Notes under the pieces: model-generated
What the model was told of the DNA's origin: nothing
Seen by the model: only the letters and a program-made list of their open reading frames with translations
The model's database searches: none
In this document: positions 1 to 8,106 of the stretch, piece by piece
Layout of the letters: each line of letters begins with the position of its first letter
How positions within the stretch are numbered: position 1 is the stretch's first letter
Program-made: the position numbers and the translations under genes
NCBI GenBank assembly: GCA_934462705.1
Contig: CAKSIH010000007.1
Span: 1-64,000, forward strand
DNA length: 64,000 bases
Direction: 5' to 3'
DNA from: an uncultured Eubacteriales bacterium
Lineage (GTDB): Bacteria; Bacillota; Clostridia; Oscillospirales; Acutalibacteraceae

Positions 1-857
1 TAACCATGTGCATGGGGTTTGGTTGTAACGCTTGTGGTGTAATTGGTTGTAGAATTATTGATTCTCCACGAGAAAGGTTAATTGCAACGCTTACCAATAA
101 TTTTGTACCATGCAATGGTCGATTTCCTACACTTATTGCTATAATAACCATGTTTTTTGCGTTTGAAGTGTCTGTTGCCTATCAATCACTTGTATCTACA
201 TTATTGCTAGTTGGAGTAATAATTTTTGGTGTTCTTATAACCCTTTTAGTTTCAAAACTTCTTTCATTGACTTTACTTAAAGGTGTTCCTTCATCTTTTG
301 CCTTAGAGCTTCCACCTTATAGAGCACCTCAAGTAGGGAAGGTAATAGTAAGATCGATTTTTGACAGAACCCTTTTTGTTCTAGGCAGAGCTGTTGTTGT
401 TGCGGCACCGGCTGGTCTTATTATATGGCTTATGTCTAATATTATGATAGGTGATACTAATATTCTAAATCACTGTTCTAACTTTTTAGATCCATTTGCA
501 CGACTTATTGGACTTGATGGAGTTATATTAATGGCATTCATTTTAGGATTTCCTGCAAATGAGATTGTAATTCCTATAATAATTATGACGTATATGTGTA
601 CGGGAAGCCTTGCAGAGTTTTCCACATATGATGAACTTAGAAATCTTCTTGTAAATAACGGTTGGACGTGGGTAACAGCTCTTTGTACAATGGTTTTTTC
701 ACTTTTACATTTTCCGTGTGGAACTACTTGCCTTACAATAAAGAGTGAAACAAAAAGTTTAAAATGGACGCTTATGTCTATGGCTATACCTACAGTAATT
801 GGAGTAATCGTTTGTTTTATTATAGCTAACGTTTCAAGATTAGTTTTCTCTTTCTAA
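1..857 (+). CDS. feoB: Ferrous iron transport protein B, C-terminal part (5' partial)
   Basis: This is the C-terminal half of FeoB, the membrane permease that imports Fe2+. The frame is open from the first base (codons start at position 3), so the gene begins upstream and the N-terminal G domain lies outside the window. About 285 residues are visible. They begin with the conserved gate region (MGFGCNACGV followed by RIIDSPRERL and NNFVPCNGRFPTLI), which carries the cysteines typical of the FeoB core, and continue through several hydrophobic segments to a final membrane helix. An Ala/Pro-rich helix (VVAAPAGLIIWLM) and FILGFPANEIVIPI are also typical. A strong hairpin terminator follows 23 bases after the stop. 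FeoA was not seen in the window. Confidence 0.93.
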   Translation, partial: TMCMGFGCNACGVIGCRIIDSPRERLIATLTNNFVPCNGRFPTLIAIITMFFAFEVSVAYQSLVSTLLLVGVIIFGVLITLLVSKLLSLTLLKGVPSSFALELPPYRAPQVGKVIVRSIFDRTLFVLGRAVVVAAPAGLIIWLMSNIMIGDTNILNHCSNFLDPFARLIGLDGVILMAFILGFPANEIVIPIIIMTYMCTGSLAEFSTYDELRNLLVNNGWTWVTALCTMVFSLLHFPCGTTCLTIKSETKSLKWTLMSMAIPTVIGVIVCFIIANVSRLVFSF

Positions 858-880
858 TTACTCTAACTTTTTTATATTTA

Positions 881-920
881 AAACACTCAGACTTTCCGTG
901 CTGAGTGTTTTACTTTTTTT
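881..920 (+). terminator. Rho-independent terminator after feoB
   Basis: The inverted repeat AAACACTCAG (881-890) and CTGAGTGTTT (901-910) with a 10-nt loop is followed by a T-rich run. Confidence 0.9.
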
Positions 921-937
921 TAAATCTTTGGTATAAT
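909..937 (+). promoter_or_regulatory. Putative sigma-A promoter of the polysaccharide operon
   Basis: TTTACT (909-914) and TATAAT (932-937) are separated by 17 bases. The -35 box lies in the tail of the feoB terminator. Transcription would start near 944, about 48 bases before the first glycosyltransferase. Confidence 0.55.
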
Positions 938-991
938 TATAAATTATTATGTGATTTTAAAATTTAACTAATATAAACAGGAGGTAAAATA

Positions 992-2059
992 TTGCTTGTA
1001 TCTTTTATTATAGCTGCATATAATGCAGGAAAAAAGTTATCTTATGCACTTGATAGTCTTCTTAAACAAGATTATGATAAAAGTAAAATAGAAGTGATTT
1101 TGATAGATGGGAAATCATCGGATGATACCAAAAAGATTATGTTGGATTATAAACAAAAGCATAAACATGAGTTTTCAAGGTTTTTAATTTTAGACAATCA
1201 AAAAAAAATTCTACCTTGTGCGTGGAACATTGCTTTAAAAAATTCATTAGGAGATATTATTTTACGAATTGATGCACATTCTGAAATGGAACCTTCTTTT
1301 ATAAGTAATGCAGTTAGCCTTATAAAAAAGGGAGAAAAGATTGTGGGTGGACCGAGACCAAGTGTCATTGACGAAAAAGGTGCTCTTCAGAAGGTACTGC
1401 TGCTCGCTGAGCAATCAATGTTTGGAAGCGGCATAGCGGATTATCGAAAAAGTCAGCAAGACAAATATGTTAATACTCTTGCGCATGCCGCATATTCACG
1501 AGAAGTATTTGAGGTTGTTGGAGGATATGATGAACGACTTGCTAGAACTGAAGATAATGAAATTCATTATAGAATGAGAAAAGCGGGTTTTAAGTTCTAT
1601 TTTTCAAGTAAAATAAAATCTTTTCATCATGCGAGAAATTCCTTTAAGGCTATGATAAAGCAAAAGTATTTAAACGGTTTTTGGATAGGCTTGACCATGG
1701 GTGTTTGTCCTAAGTGTTTTTCTTTTTATCATTTAGTACCATTTTTATTTGTATTAAGCATAATTGTTTTTAGTGCGCTGGCTTTTTTTTATGCTCCAAT
1801 TTTTTTGATTTTTCTATTGTCGTTTTATTTTTTAGGAAATATATCCATGTCTATTTTAGCTTCTTTGCAAAAAAAATTTACTTCACATATGCTTTTACTG
1901 CCTGGAATATTTTTGACATTACACTTAGCATATGGGATAGGAACTTTTATTGGTATTTTAAAGATGCCTTTTTGGAGTGCGAGAAAATCTGAATGTAAAG
2001 AAATTGAAAATGTAAGAAAAATTTTAATAGAAAATAGGTTGAACAATAGTGAAAGATGA
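992..2059 (+). CDS. Family 2 glycosyltransferase, ExoA-like, membrane-anchored
   Basis: Predicted to transfer a sugar from a nucleotide donor to a lipid-linked glycan at the inner face of the membrane. The GT-A fold begins with VSFIIAAYNAGKKL and has the IDGKSSDDT nucleotide-binding turn; RIDAHSEM near residue 92 supplies the metal-binding Asp in the form typical of succinoglycan ExoA proteins. Residues about 245-330 contain three to four hydrophobic helices. The TTG start at 992 has AGGAGGT six bases upstream. It is the first gene of a tightly packed eight-gene polysaccharide operon, and its last 11 bases overlap the LicD gene. Sugar specificity cannot be read from sequence. Confidence 0.88.
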   Translation: MLVSFIIAAYNAGKKLSYALDSLLKQDYDKSKIEVILIDGKSSDDTKKIMLDYKQKHKHEFSRFLILDNQKKILPCAWNIALKNSLGDIILRIDAHSEMEPSFISNAVSLIKKGEKIVGGPRPSVIDEKGALQKVLLLAEQSMFGSGIADYRKSQQDKYVNTLAHAAYSREVFEVVGGYDERLARTEDNEIHYRMRKAGFKFYFSSKIKSFHHARNSFKAMIKQKYLNGFWIGLTMGVCPKCFSFYHLVPFLFVLSIIVFSALAFFYAPIFLIFLLSFYFLGNISMSILASLQKKFTSHMLLLPGIFLTLHLAYGIGTFIGILKMPFWSARKSECKEIENVRKILIENRLNNSER

Positions 2060-2939
2060 AATAAAGGTATATAAATTCTCTAAGGAGGAATTAAGGAAAG
2101 TTCAGAGTAAGGGACTTGAAATATTATTGTATTTTCAAGATTTTTGCAATAAGCATAATCTTTTGTTTTATTTTTGTGGGGGATGTTGTATAGGATCTAT
2201 TAGGCATAAGGGCTTTATTCCCTGGGACGATGATATTGATGTATTTATGCCAAGGAAAGATTATGAAAGACTTTTAAAACTTTGGGACAAATATGCTGAT
2301 ACAAGTAGGTATTCTCTTTGTAGGCCAAGTAAAAACTATTTTAGCAAAAATTTGTTTGCAACTGTTAATGATAACAACACAACGTTTATTAAAACTCATC
2401 AGGCAGATCTTGATATAAATCATGGCTTGGTTCTTGACATATTACCTCTTGATGGGTATCCTAACAATGACTTTCAAAGAAAAATTCAGGTGTTTTGGGG
2501 GCTTACATATTCAATATTTTGTGCTCAAATGGCTCCAGTTAACCATGGAAAGTTAGTAAATATTATAGGAAAAATAATATTAGGTTTAATTCCTTCAAAG
2601 AAGATTAGATATAAAATTTGGAAGTTTGCAGAAAAACAAATGACAAAATATAAAATAGAGGATTGCAATTATGTAACAGAGCTGTGTTCAGGGCCTTATT
2701 ACATGATGAAAAAATATCCTAAAGATGCTTTTAAAGAAGCAATTTGGGTTGATTTTGAAGGGCACAAAATGCCAATTCCGATTGGTTATGATGATTATTT
2801 AAAAACAGCCTTTGGGGACTATATGAAATTACCGCCAAAAGAAAAACAACTTCCACAGCATGATGTTGTATTTTGTGATTTAAATAATTCTTATAAAAAG
2901 TATAAAGGTAAGTACTATTGCAAGGAGGACAGCAAATGA
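2049..2939 (+). CDS. LicD-family phosphotransferase (possible ribitol-phosphate transferase)
   Basis: A 296-residue LicD/fukutin-type protein. The signature is GSIRHKGFIPWDDDIDVFM at about residues 49-67, whose Asp cluster forms the metal-binding active site; the preceding YFCGGCCIGS is also typical. LicD proteins move a phosphorylated alcohol from a CDP carrier to a glycan: phosphocholine in pneumococcus, ribitol-5-phosphate in the mammalian relatives fukutin and FKRP. The next two genes make CDP-ribitol and the junction is an ATGA overlap, so CDP-ribitol is inferred as donor. The GTG start overlaps the upstream gene by 11 bases. No choline uptake or LicC gene was seen in the window. Confidence 0.88.
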   Translation: MKDEIKVYKFSKEELRKVQSKGLEILLYFQDFCNKHNLLFYFCGGCCIGSIRHKGFIPWDDDIDVFMPRKDYERLLKLWDKYADTSRYSLCRPSKNYFSKNLFATVNDNNTTFIKTHQADLDINHGLVLDILPLDGYPNNDFQRKIQVFWGLTYSIFCAQMAPVNHGKLVNIIGKIILGLIPSKKIRYKIWKFAEKQMTKYKIEDCNYVTELCSGPYYMMKKYPKDAFKEAIWVDFEGHKMPIPIGYDDYLKTAFGDYMKLPPKEKQLPQHDVVFCDLNNSYKKYKGKYYCKEDSK

Positions 2940-3640
2940 TTTTTGGAGCAATTTTAGCAGGTGGTATAGGATCTAGGATGAATATTTCTGATATGCCGAA
3001 ACAATTTTTATCGCTTGGTAATAAACCAATTATTATTCATACGATTGAAAAATTTTTGCTTTGTGAAAAGTTTGATAAAATATTTGTAGGTGTACATTCA
3101 GATTGGACTTTTTACATGCAAGATTTAGTTGAACACTACAATTTAAATAAAAATAAAATACAAGTTGTAAATGGTGGGACAGATAGAAATGAAACAATTT
3201 TTAACATTATAAGGTATATAAAAAATAACATCGATAATAGCGATGACAACATAATAGTAACACATGATGCAGTCAGACCATTTGTTACTATTAGAATTAT
3301 TGAGGACAATATAGATGCGGCAATTAGATATGGAGCATGCGACACAGTAGTTGAAGCTATAGATACAATTGTTGAATCTGAGGATGGAAATTTAGTTTCA
3401 AGTATTCCCAATAGGAGAAAAATGTATCAAGGTCAAACACCTCAAAGTTTTAAAATAAATCTTTTAGAGGACCTTTATAATAATTTAACTGAAGATGAAA
3501 AAGCTGTTCTTACAGATGCTTGTAAAATTTGTATTTTTAGAAATGTTCCTGTTAAGTTAGTTAAAGGAGAAGTGTCGAATATTAAAATTACAACTATCAG
3601 TGATTACAATATAGCTAAAGCGATGGTGGGAGGAATATAG
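2936..3640 (+). CDS. tarI: IspD/TarI-family cytidylyltransferase (D-ribitol-5-phosphate cytidylyltransferase)
   Basis: Activates an alcohol phosphate with CTP to form a CDP-alcohol. The N-terminus AILAGGIGSRM and MPKQFLSLGNKPI is the nucleotide-binding signature of the family; VTHDAVRPFV and MYQGQTPQSFK are further conserved blocks. The MEP-pathway enzyme IspD looks similar, but the adjacent TarJ-like dehydrogenase and LicD gene favour the ribitol-5-phosphate enzyme. The ATG at 2936 follows AAGGAGG (2922-2928) and overlaps the LicD stop codon (ATGA). The next gene starts one base after the stop. Confidence 0.85.
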   Translation: MIFGAILAGGIGSRMNISDMPKQFLSLGNKPIIIHTIEKFLLCEKFDKIFVGVHSDWTFYMQDLVEHYNLNKNKIQVVNGGTDRNETIFNIIRYIKNNIDNSDDNIIVTHDAVRPFVTIRIIEDNIDAAIRYGACDTVVEAIDTIVESEDGNLVSSIPNRRKMYQGQTPQSFKINLLEDLYNNLTEDEKAVLTDACKICIFRNVPVKLVKGEVSNIKITTISDYNIAKAMVGGI

Positions 3641-3641
3641 C

Positions 3642-4655
3642 TTGATTAATTGTATTTATCAGCTTGTTGCGCCAAAAGTCTTTTCAATTAAATACAGTGA
3701 TATAAATTTTGAAAATAATGTTATAATAAGGCCCAGATATATGTCAATTTGTCACGCGGACCAAAGATATTATTTAGGCATGAGAGAACCAAATATTTTG
3801 AAAAGTAAACTTCCAATGGCACTTATCCATGAATGTTGTGGGGTAGTTGTTTGTGACAATACAGGAAGCTTTAATGTAGGACAGACGGTTGTTTTGATTC
3901 CTAATGTTCCCGGGACTAATAGAAATGGGATTTTTGAAAATTATTCTGAAGGTTCTAAATTCTTATCAAGCGGATATGATGGCTTTATGAAGGAATTTGT
4001 TAGTATAACTCCGGATAGGGTAGTTCCATTTGGTGAGATAAATGAAAAGGTAGCTTCTATTTGCGAATTTGTAAGTGTTGGCGTACACGGTGTAAAAAGG
4101 TTTTGCGAATGTAAGAATAGTTACCATGATGTTATCACTGTTTGGGGAGATGGAAGTCTTTCATATGTTGTATGTTGTATTTTAAAAAGGAAGTTTAAGA
4201 GTTCAAAAATAGTTGTTGTAGGCAGAAGTTGGAGTAAACTGTCTCAGTTTTCATTTGTAGATAAAACATATATATGTAACGATTTGCCGGACAATTTTAG
4301 AACTGATCATGCTTTTGAGTGTGCTGGTGGTAATGGAAGTTACTATGCTATTGATGATATAATTAAGTACATAAGACCGCAGGGAACTGTTGTGCTAATG
4401 GGGGTTAGCGAGAATAAAGTACCAATTAACACAAGAAATGTTTTGGAGAAGGGGCTAACATTAATTGGGTGTAGTAGGTCTGGCAGGGAAGATTTTGTTG
4501 AAGCTATTTCTCTAATGAAAAATAAGGAAGTAGAAAAGAGATTGGCTGCGATTCTTTTTGAAGATTTGCCTGTATGTAGTATAAGTGATATTCATAGAGC
4601 GTTTTTGACGGACTATAGTATGCCGTTTAAAACTATTTTTGAATGGAAAATTTAA
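3642..4655 (+). CDS. tarJ: TarJ-like ribulose-5-phosphate reductase (medium-chain dehydrogenase)
   Basis: A 337-residue zinc-type alcohol dehydrogenase of the TarJ group, predicted to reduce D-ribulose-5-phosphate to D-ribitol-5-phosphate with NADPH as the step before TarI. The start MINCIYQLVAPKVF, the block YMSICHADQRYY and LPMALIHECCGVVV are characteristic of TarJ, and a Rossmann segment follows in the middle (VITVWGDGSLSYVV). The TTG start has GGGAGG upstream. TarI and TarJ adjacent are the standard unit for CDP-ribitol synthesis, known from teichoic acids and several capsules. Confidence 0.85.
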   Translation: MINCIYQLVAPKVFSIKYSDINFENNVIIRPRYMSICHADQRYYLGMREPNILKSKLPMALIHECCGVVVCDNTGSFNVGQTVVLIPNVPGTNRNGIFENYSEGSKFLSSGYDGFMKEFVSITPDRVVPFGEINEKVASICEFVSVGVHGVKRFCECKNSYHDVITVWGDGSLSYVVCCILKRKFKSSKIVVVGRSWSKLSQFSFVDKTYICNDLPDNFRTDHAFECAGGNGSYYAIDDIIKYIRPQGTVVLMGVSENKVPINTRNVLEKGLTLIGCSRSGREDFVEAISLMKNKEVEKRLAAILFEDLPVCSISDIHRAFLTDYSMPFKTIFEWKI

Positions 4656-4668
4656 AGGATTAGTGATT

Positions 4669-5652
4669 ATGATGTCAAAGGTTAGCATTATTGTTCCTGT
4701 TTATAATGTTTCGCATTATTTAAAGGACTGTATAACTTCAATTTTAAATCAAACTTTTAAGGATTATGAATTGATATTAGTTGATGATGGTTCAACTGAT
4801 GATTGCAGCAAAATTTGTGATGAGTATGAGTTAAAGGATAAAAGAATTAAGGTATATCATAAAAAAAATGGTGGCCTTAGTGATGCAAGAAACTTTGGAA
4901 TAAATCATTCCGAATGTGATTATATAAGTTTTATAGATAGTGATGATACTATAGAACCGGATATGTTTGATGTTTTGTACAAAAATATATCTGAAAATGA
5001 AGCGGATGTATCTATTTGCGGCCTTTTTGATTGCTATACGGATAGAAAAGTTCCTCAATGCGGTGAGAAAAGTTTCGGTGTTTTATCTGGTAAAGAGGCT
5101 TTAAAAGAGGCTCTTGAAGGAAAAAAATTTTCGGTAAATGCAATTAATAAGCTGTATAAGAGAGAACTTTTTAAAGATATTATGTTTCCTAAAGGTAAAT
5201 TATCTGAAGACGCATTTACGATACCCCGAATTTTAGCAAATGCAAAAAGGATTGTTTATACAACAGAACCGAAGTATAATTATATGCACAGGGTTGGTAC
5301 TATTACAACTTCTAATTTTAAAATAAATGACTTAAATGTTATAGAAGGTTACGAGGAGATTTTAAAGTTTGCAAATCAAAATTTTCCTGAGCTTAAAAAT
5401 TTAGCGCAAGCTCGTCTTATATGGTCGTATATTTATGTATTAGACAAAATGATTTTAAGTGAATGTTTTAATAATTGGGATGAGTATAAAATGGTAATTT
5501 CATATTTAAGAAGAAATTTATTTGGAATAATTTTTAATTCGTTTTTTACTTATAAAAGAAAAATTTCTATGATTTTTTTACTTATGAGTAAAGGTCTATA
5601 TTCAAGGTTTGTTAAATATAATGCAACTAGGAAAAGAAAGTTGTTTAATTAA
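4669..5652 (+). CDS. Family 2 glycosyltransferase
   Basis: A 327-residue GT-A glycosyltransferase. VSIIVPVYNVSHYLKDCI, LILVDDGSTDD, KKNGGLSDARNFGI and YISFIDSDDTIEPD are the standard GT2 nucleotide-sugar and metal-binding blocks; the last contains the DXD-like SDD. The C-terminus is basic and weakly hydrophobic, which suggests peripheral membrane association. The ATG at 4669 is preferred because AAAGGA lies nine bases upstream; a TTG at 4639 inside the preceding gene would only add unconserved residues. It is the fifth gene of the polysaccharide operon. Confidence 0.87.
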   Translation: MMSKVSIIVPVYNVSHYLKDCITSILNQTFKDYELILVDDGSTDDCSKICDEYELKDKRIKVYHKKNGGLSDARNFGINHSECDYISFIDSDDTIEPDMFDVLYKNISENEADVSICGLFDCYTDRKVPQCGEKSFGVLSGKEALKEALEGKKFSVNAINKLYKRELFKDIMFPKGKLSEDAFTIPRILANAKRIVYTTEPKYNYMHRVGTITTSNFKINDLNVIEGYEEILKFANQNFPELKNLAQARLIWSYIYVLDKMILSECFNNWDEYKMVISYLRRNLFGIIFNSFFTYKRKISMIFLLMSKGLYSRFVKYNATRKRKLFN

Positions 5653-5681
5653 GTTTATGTATAAATGAGGTTAATTACTAT

Positions 5682-7106
5682 ATGCAAAAAAAAATCTTTT
5701 TTAATTATACTTTTTTAAGAAAAGTATATATTATTATTTTTTCGTTTGCGGTTTTTACAAGGGTTTTAATGCCCATTGCAAGCCATGAGACTCAAACTGT
5801 TAATTCAATTGTATTTGCTATTACAGCAATATTCGGTGCAAGTATTATTATTTTTGATTTTTTTAATGATAAAGTTTTTTTTAAGCAAAAAAACATGATA
5901 TTTTTATATGCATTTTTAGGAATATGCATTTTATCAAGTATACTTAATTTAAAGTATGGGGTTTTCGGCAATATAAGAAATATAGTTTGGCTTGCTATAT
6001 CCTTTTTGTTACTGTACCCTGTAGACTTTAAAAGAAACAAGCAAGATGTAATTTCAGAAATTGTTTTAATAAGTAATGTTTTAATTGTAATTTGGTTTTT
6101 CGCAGTTTTAATTTCTTTTATAATGTTTTTATTTCAAATTGGCTACTATGTTAATGTAGAACCCAATTCTTTTGCAAGACAAGGATTTATTGAAGAAAGA
6201 CTTTTTGGAATATTTGAAGATCCTAACTTTGCAGCTATCATTTCAATTATATTATTTATATTATCAATTTTTAATTTTAAACTTTGCCGAAAAAAGTTAA
6301 CAAAGGTTTTTTACATAATATGTATGCTGATGGATTATATTTACCTGGTGCTATCAGGGTCGAGGACAGCAATAGTAACCGCTGCAGTTGCAATTTTTAT
6401 TTCTGTATATTTAATTCTTAGGAATAAAAGTCTTTTAAAGGAAGGGCTAAAAAGTAGGTGGCTAAAAGAACTAGGAACTATATTTACAGGGTTACTTGTA
6501 AGTCTTGCACTTATTTTATCTATTGGTGCTTCTCAAAAGGTTCTAAGCTTTGGTCCTTCTTTAATTCATAATCTTGATTCAAGTCCTTTAAAGGATCAGG
6601 TATATTTTAAACCTGTTAATACTCAAAGGGAGGATGTTAGCAATACAACAGACATATCGAATTGTCGAATAAAGATTTGGTCAGCGGCTATTGAATTGTT
6701 TAAATCAAAACCAATTTTTGGGACTTCTCCAAGAAATATGAGAGCATATGCAAAAGCAGAATTTCCCAATAACTTTATAGCCATAAGATCTTATGCAATA
6801 CACAATGCTTATATTGACATTATGGTTTCTACAGGAATTATAGGTGCGTTGGTCATGCTGGGATTTTTTATAAAGTATATAATAGATATGTGTAAGTATA
6901 TTTTCAAAGATGGCTTAAAGAAAAATTACAACTTAGTTGTCATGTGTATCTCAATCGTAGCATCAGTTGCATGCTCAGCGATGTTTTTATCTGAGATTTT
7001 CTTCGTATGTACAATAGGTGTTTTATCTTTTTGGACCTTCATGGGATATTCCTTTTACTTTATTGAAATTGAAAATGAAGATGGGGGACCTGAAAATGCC
7101 AAATGA
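5682..7106 (+). CDS. O-antigen ligase/Wzy-type polysaccharide polymerase
   Basis: A 474-residue polytopic membrane protein with about ten to twelve hydrophobic helices and one large outer loop (about residues 290-370). The Wzy_C/O-antigen ligase features are FEDPNFAAIIS, SGSRTAIV and GTSPRNMRAYAK followed by AIHNAYIDIMVSTGIIG; the HN and G residues after the loop are hallmarks. It would polymerise lipid-linked repeat units outside the membrane, matching the flippase two genes downstream. The C-terminal end overlaps the next gene by 11 bases. Confidence 0.82.
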   Translation: MQKKIFFNYTFLRKVYIIIFSFAVFTRVLMPIASHETQTVNSIVFAITAIFGASIIIFDFFNDKVFFKQKNMIFLYAFLGICILSSILNLKYGVFGNIRNIVWLAISFLLLYPVDFKRNKQDVISEIVLISNVLIVIWFFAVLISFIMFLFQIGYYVNVEPNSFARQGFIEERLFGIFEDPNFAAIISIILFILSIFNFKLCRKKLTKVFYIICMLMDYIYLVLSGSRTAIVTAAVAIFISVYLILRNKSLLKEGLKSRWLKELGTIFTGLLVSLALILSIGASQKVLSFGPSLIHNLDSSPLKDQVYFKPVNTQREDVSNTTDISNCRIKIWSAAIELFKSKPIFGTSPRNMRAYAKAEFPNNFIAIRSYAIHNAYIDIMVSTGIIGALVMLGFFIKYIIDMCKYIFKDGLKKNYNLVVMCISIVASVACSAMFLSEIFFVCTIGVLSFWTFMGYSFYFIEIENEDGGPENAK

Positions 7107-8106
7107 AAAAATTAGCATAATTGTGCCAGCTTATAATGCGGAAGCAACTATAGAACGATGTATTTTAAGTGTTTTACATCAAACATATACAAATATAGAG
7201 CTCATACTTATTGATGATGGGTCTACAGATGAAACATTCAGTATTTGCAAAAAGTATAGTAATACTTGTGACAATGTAATTGCAATAAATAAAGATAATA
7301 CAGGAGTATCGGCAGCAAGAAACGCAGGTATTGCTGTAGCTTCGGGTGTTTATGTTATGTTTGCAGATGCAGACGATTTTTTAGATGCAACTATGTGCGA
7401 AAAGCTTGTTTTACTTTTAAAGGTGAAAGAATCTGATGCAGTGATTTGTGGATATAGAAGAGTGGAGGGAGGCTCTTATATTAAGAAAATCTTTATAAAC
7501 GAAACTATTAATAGTAAAAAATGCTTTATGGAGAAGTTTCCATTTATTTTTGAAAATGCTTTTTTTAATCCCCTTTGGAATAAGATATATAAAAAAAGTT
7601 TAATTACATCTTGGTTTGATGAGAATTTTTCAATAGGAGAGGATTTGATTTTTAATATTAACTATTTTAAAAATTGCAATAAGGTTAGTTTAATTGAGGA
7701 GTCTCTGTATAATTATACTATTAATAGAGAATGTTCTCTTGCATCTGTTTATAAAAAAGACTTGTTTGAAAAGGAAATATTATTGTATTACAGTGTTTTA
7801 GACTTTTGTAAAAATAGTTTAACAAACGATACCAAGTGTGCTATTGACAGAGTTTTTGCAAAAGAAGTGTATTATTGTGTCAAAAAACTTATTGAGAATC
7901 CTGAGATGAAAAAAATGGACAAACTAAACATTCTAAAAAGTTATTTAGCTCATGAGGATGTAAAAAATATTTCATTAAGAATATTAAATGATAGACAGAT
8001 CTGGCTATTATTTTTGCTTATTAAAATGAATAGGCTAAATACTATATATAATTTTTTTATTTTAAAGAAATATCTTTTTGAAAGGAAAAAAAGATATGAG
8101 AACTAA
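7096..8106 (+). CDS. Family 2 glycosyltransferase
   Basis: A GT-A glycosyltransferase of 336 residues: KISIIVPAYNAEATIERC, ELILIDDGSTDETF, NTGVSAARNAGI and YVMFADADDFLD are the canonical blocks, with DADD as the metal site. The ATG at 7096 is chosen because GGGGGA lies seven bases upstream; this gives an 11-base overlap with the polymerase gene. The ATG at 7081 would add five residues. It is a paralogue of the GT2 encoded at 4669, sharing the general layout but diverged in the acceptor half. Confidence 0.86.
   Translation: MPNEKISIIVPAYNAEATIERCILSVLHQTYTNIELILIDDGSTDETFSICKKYSNTCDNVIAINKDNTGVSAARNAGIAVASGVYVMFADADDFLDATMCEKLVLLLKVKESDAVICGYRRVEGGSYIKKIFINETINSKKCFMEKFPFIFENAFFNPLWNKIYKKSLITSWFDENFSIGEDLIFNINYFKNCNKVSLIEESLYNYTINRECSLASVYKKDLFEKEILLYYSVLDFCKNSLTNDTKCAIDRVFAKEVYYCVKKLIENPEMKKMDKLNILKSYLAHEDVKNISLRILNDRQIWLLFLLIKMNRLNTIYNFFILKKYLFERKKRYEN

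Noticed and set aside
2936..3640. Considered as the MEP-pathway enzyme IspD
   Set aside because: Adjacent TarJ-like and LicD genes favour the ribitol-phosphate enzyme; IspD activity cannot be fully excluded, since dxr and ispG show the MEP pathway is present.
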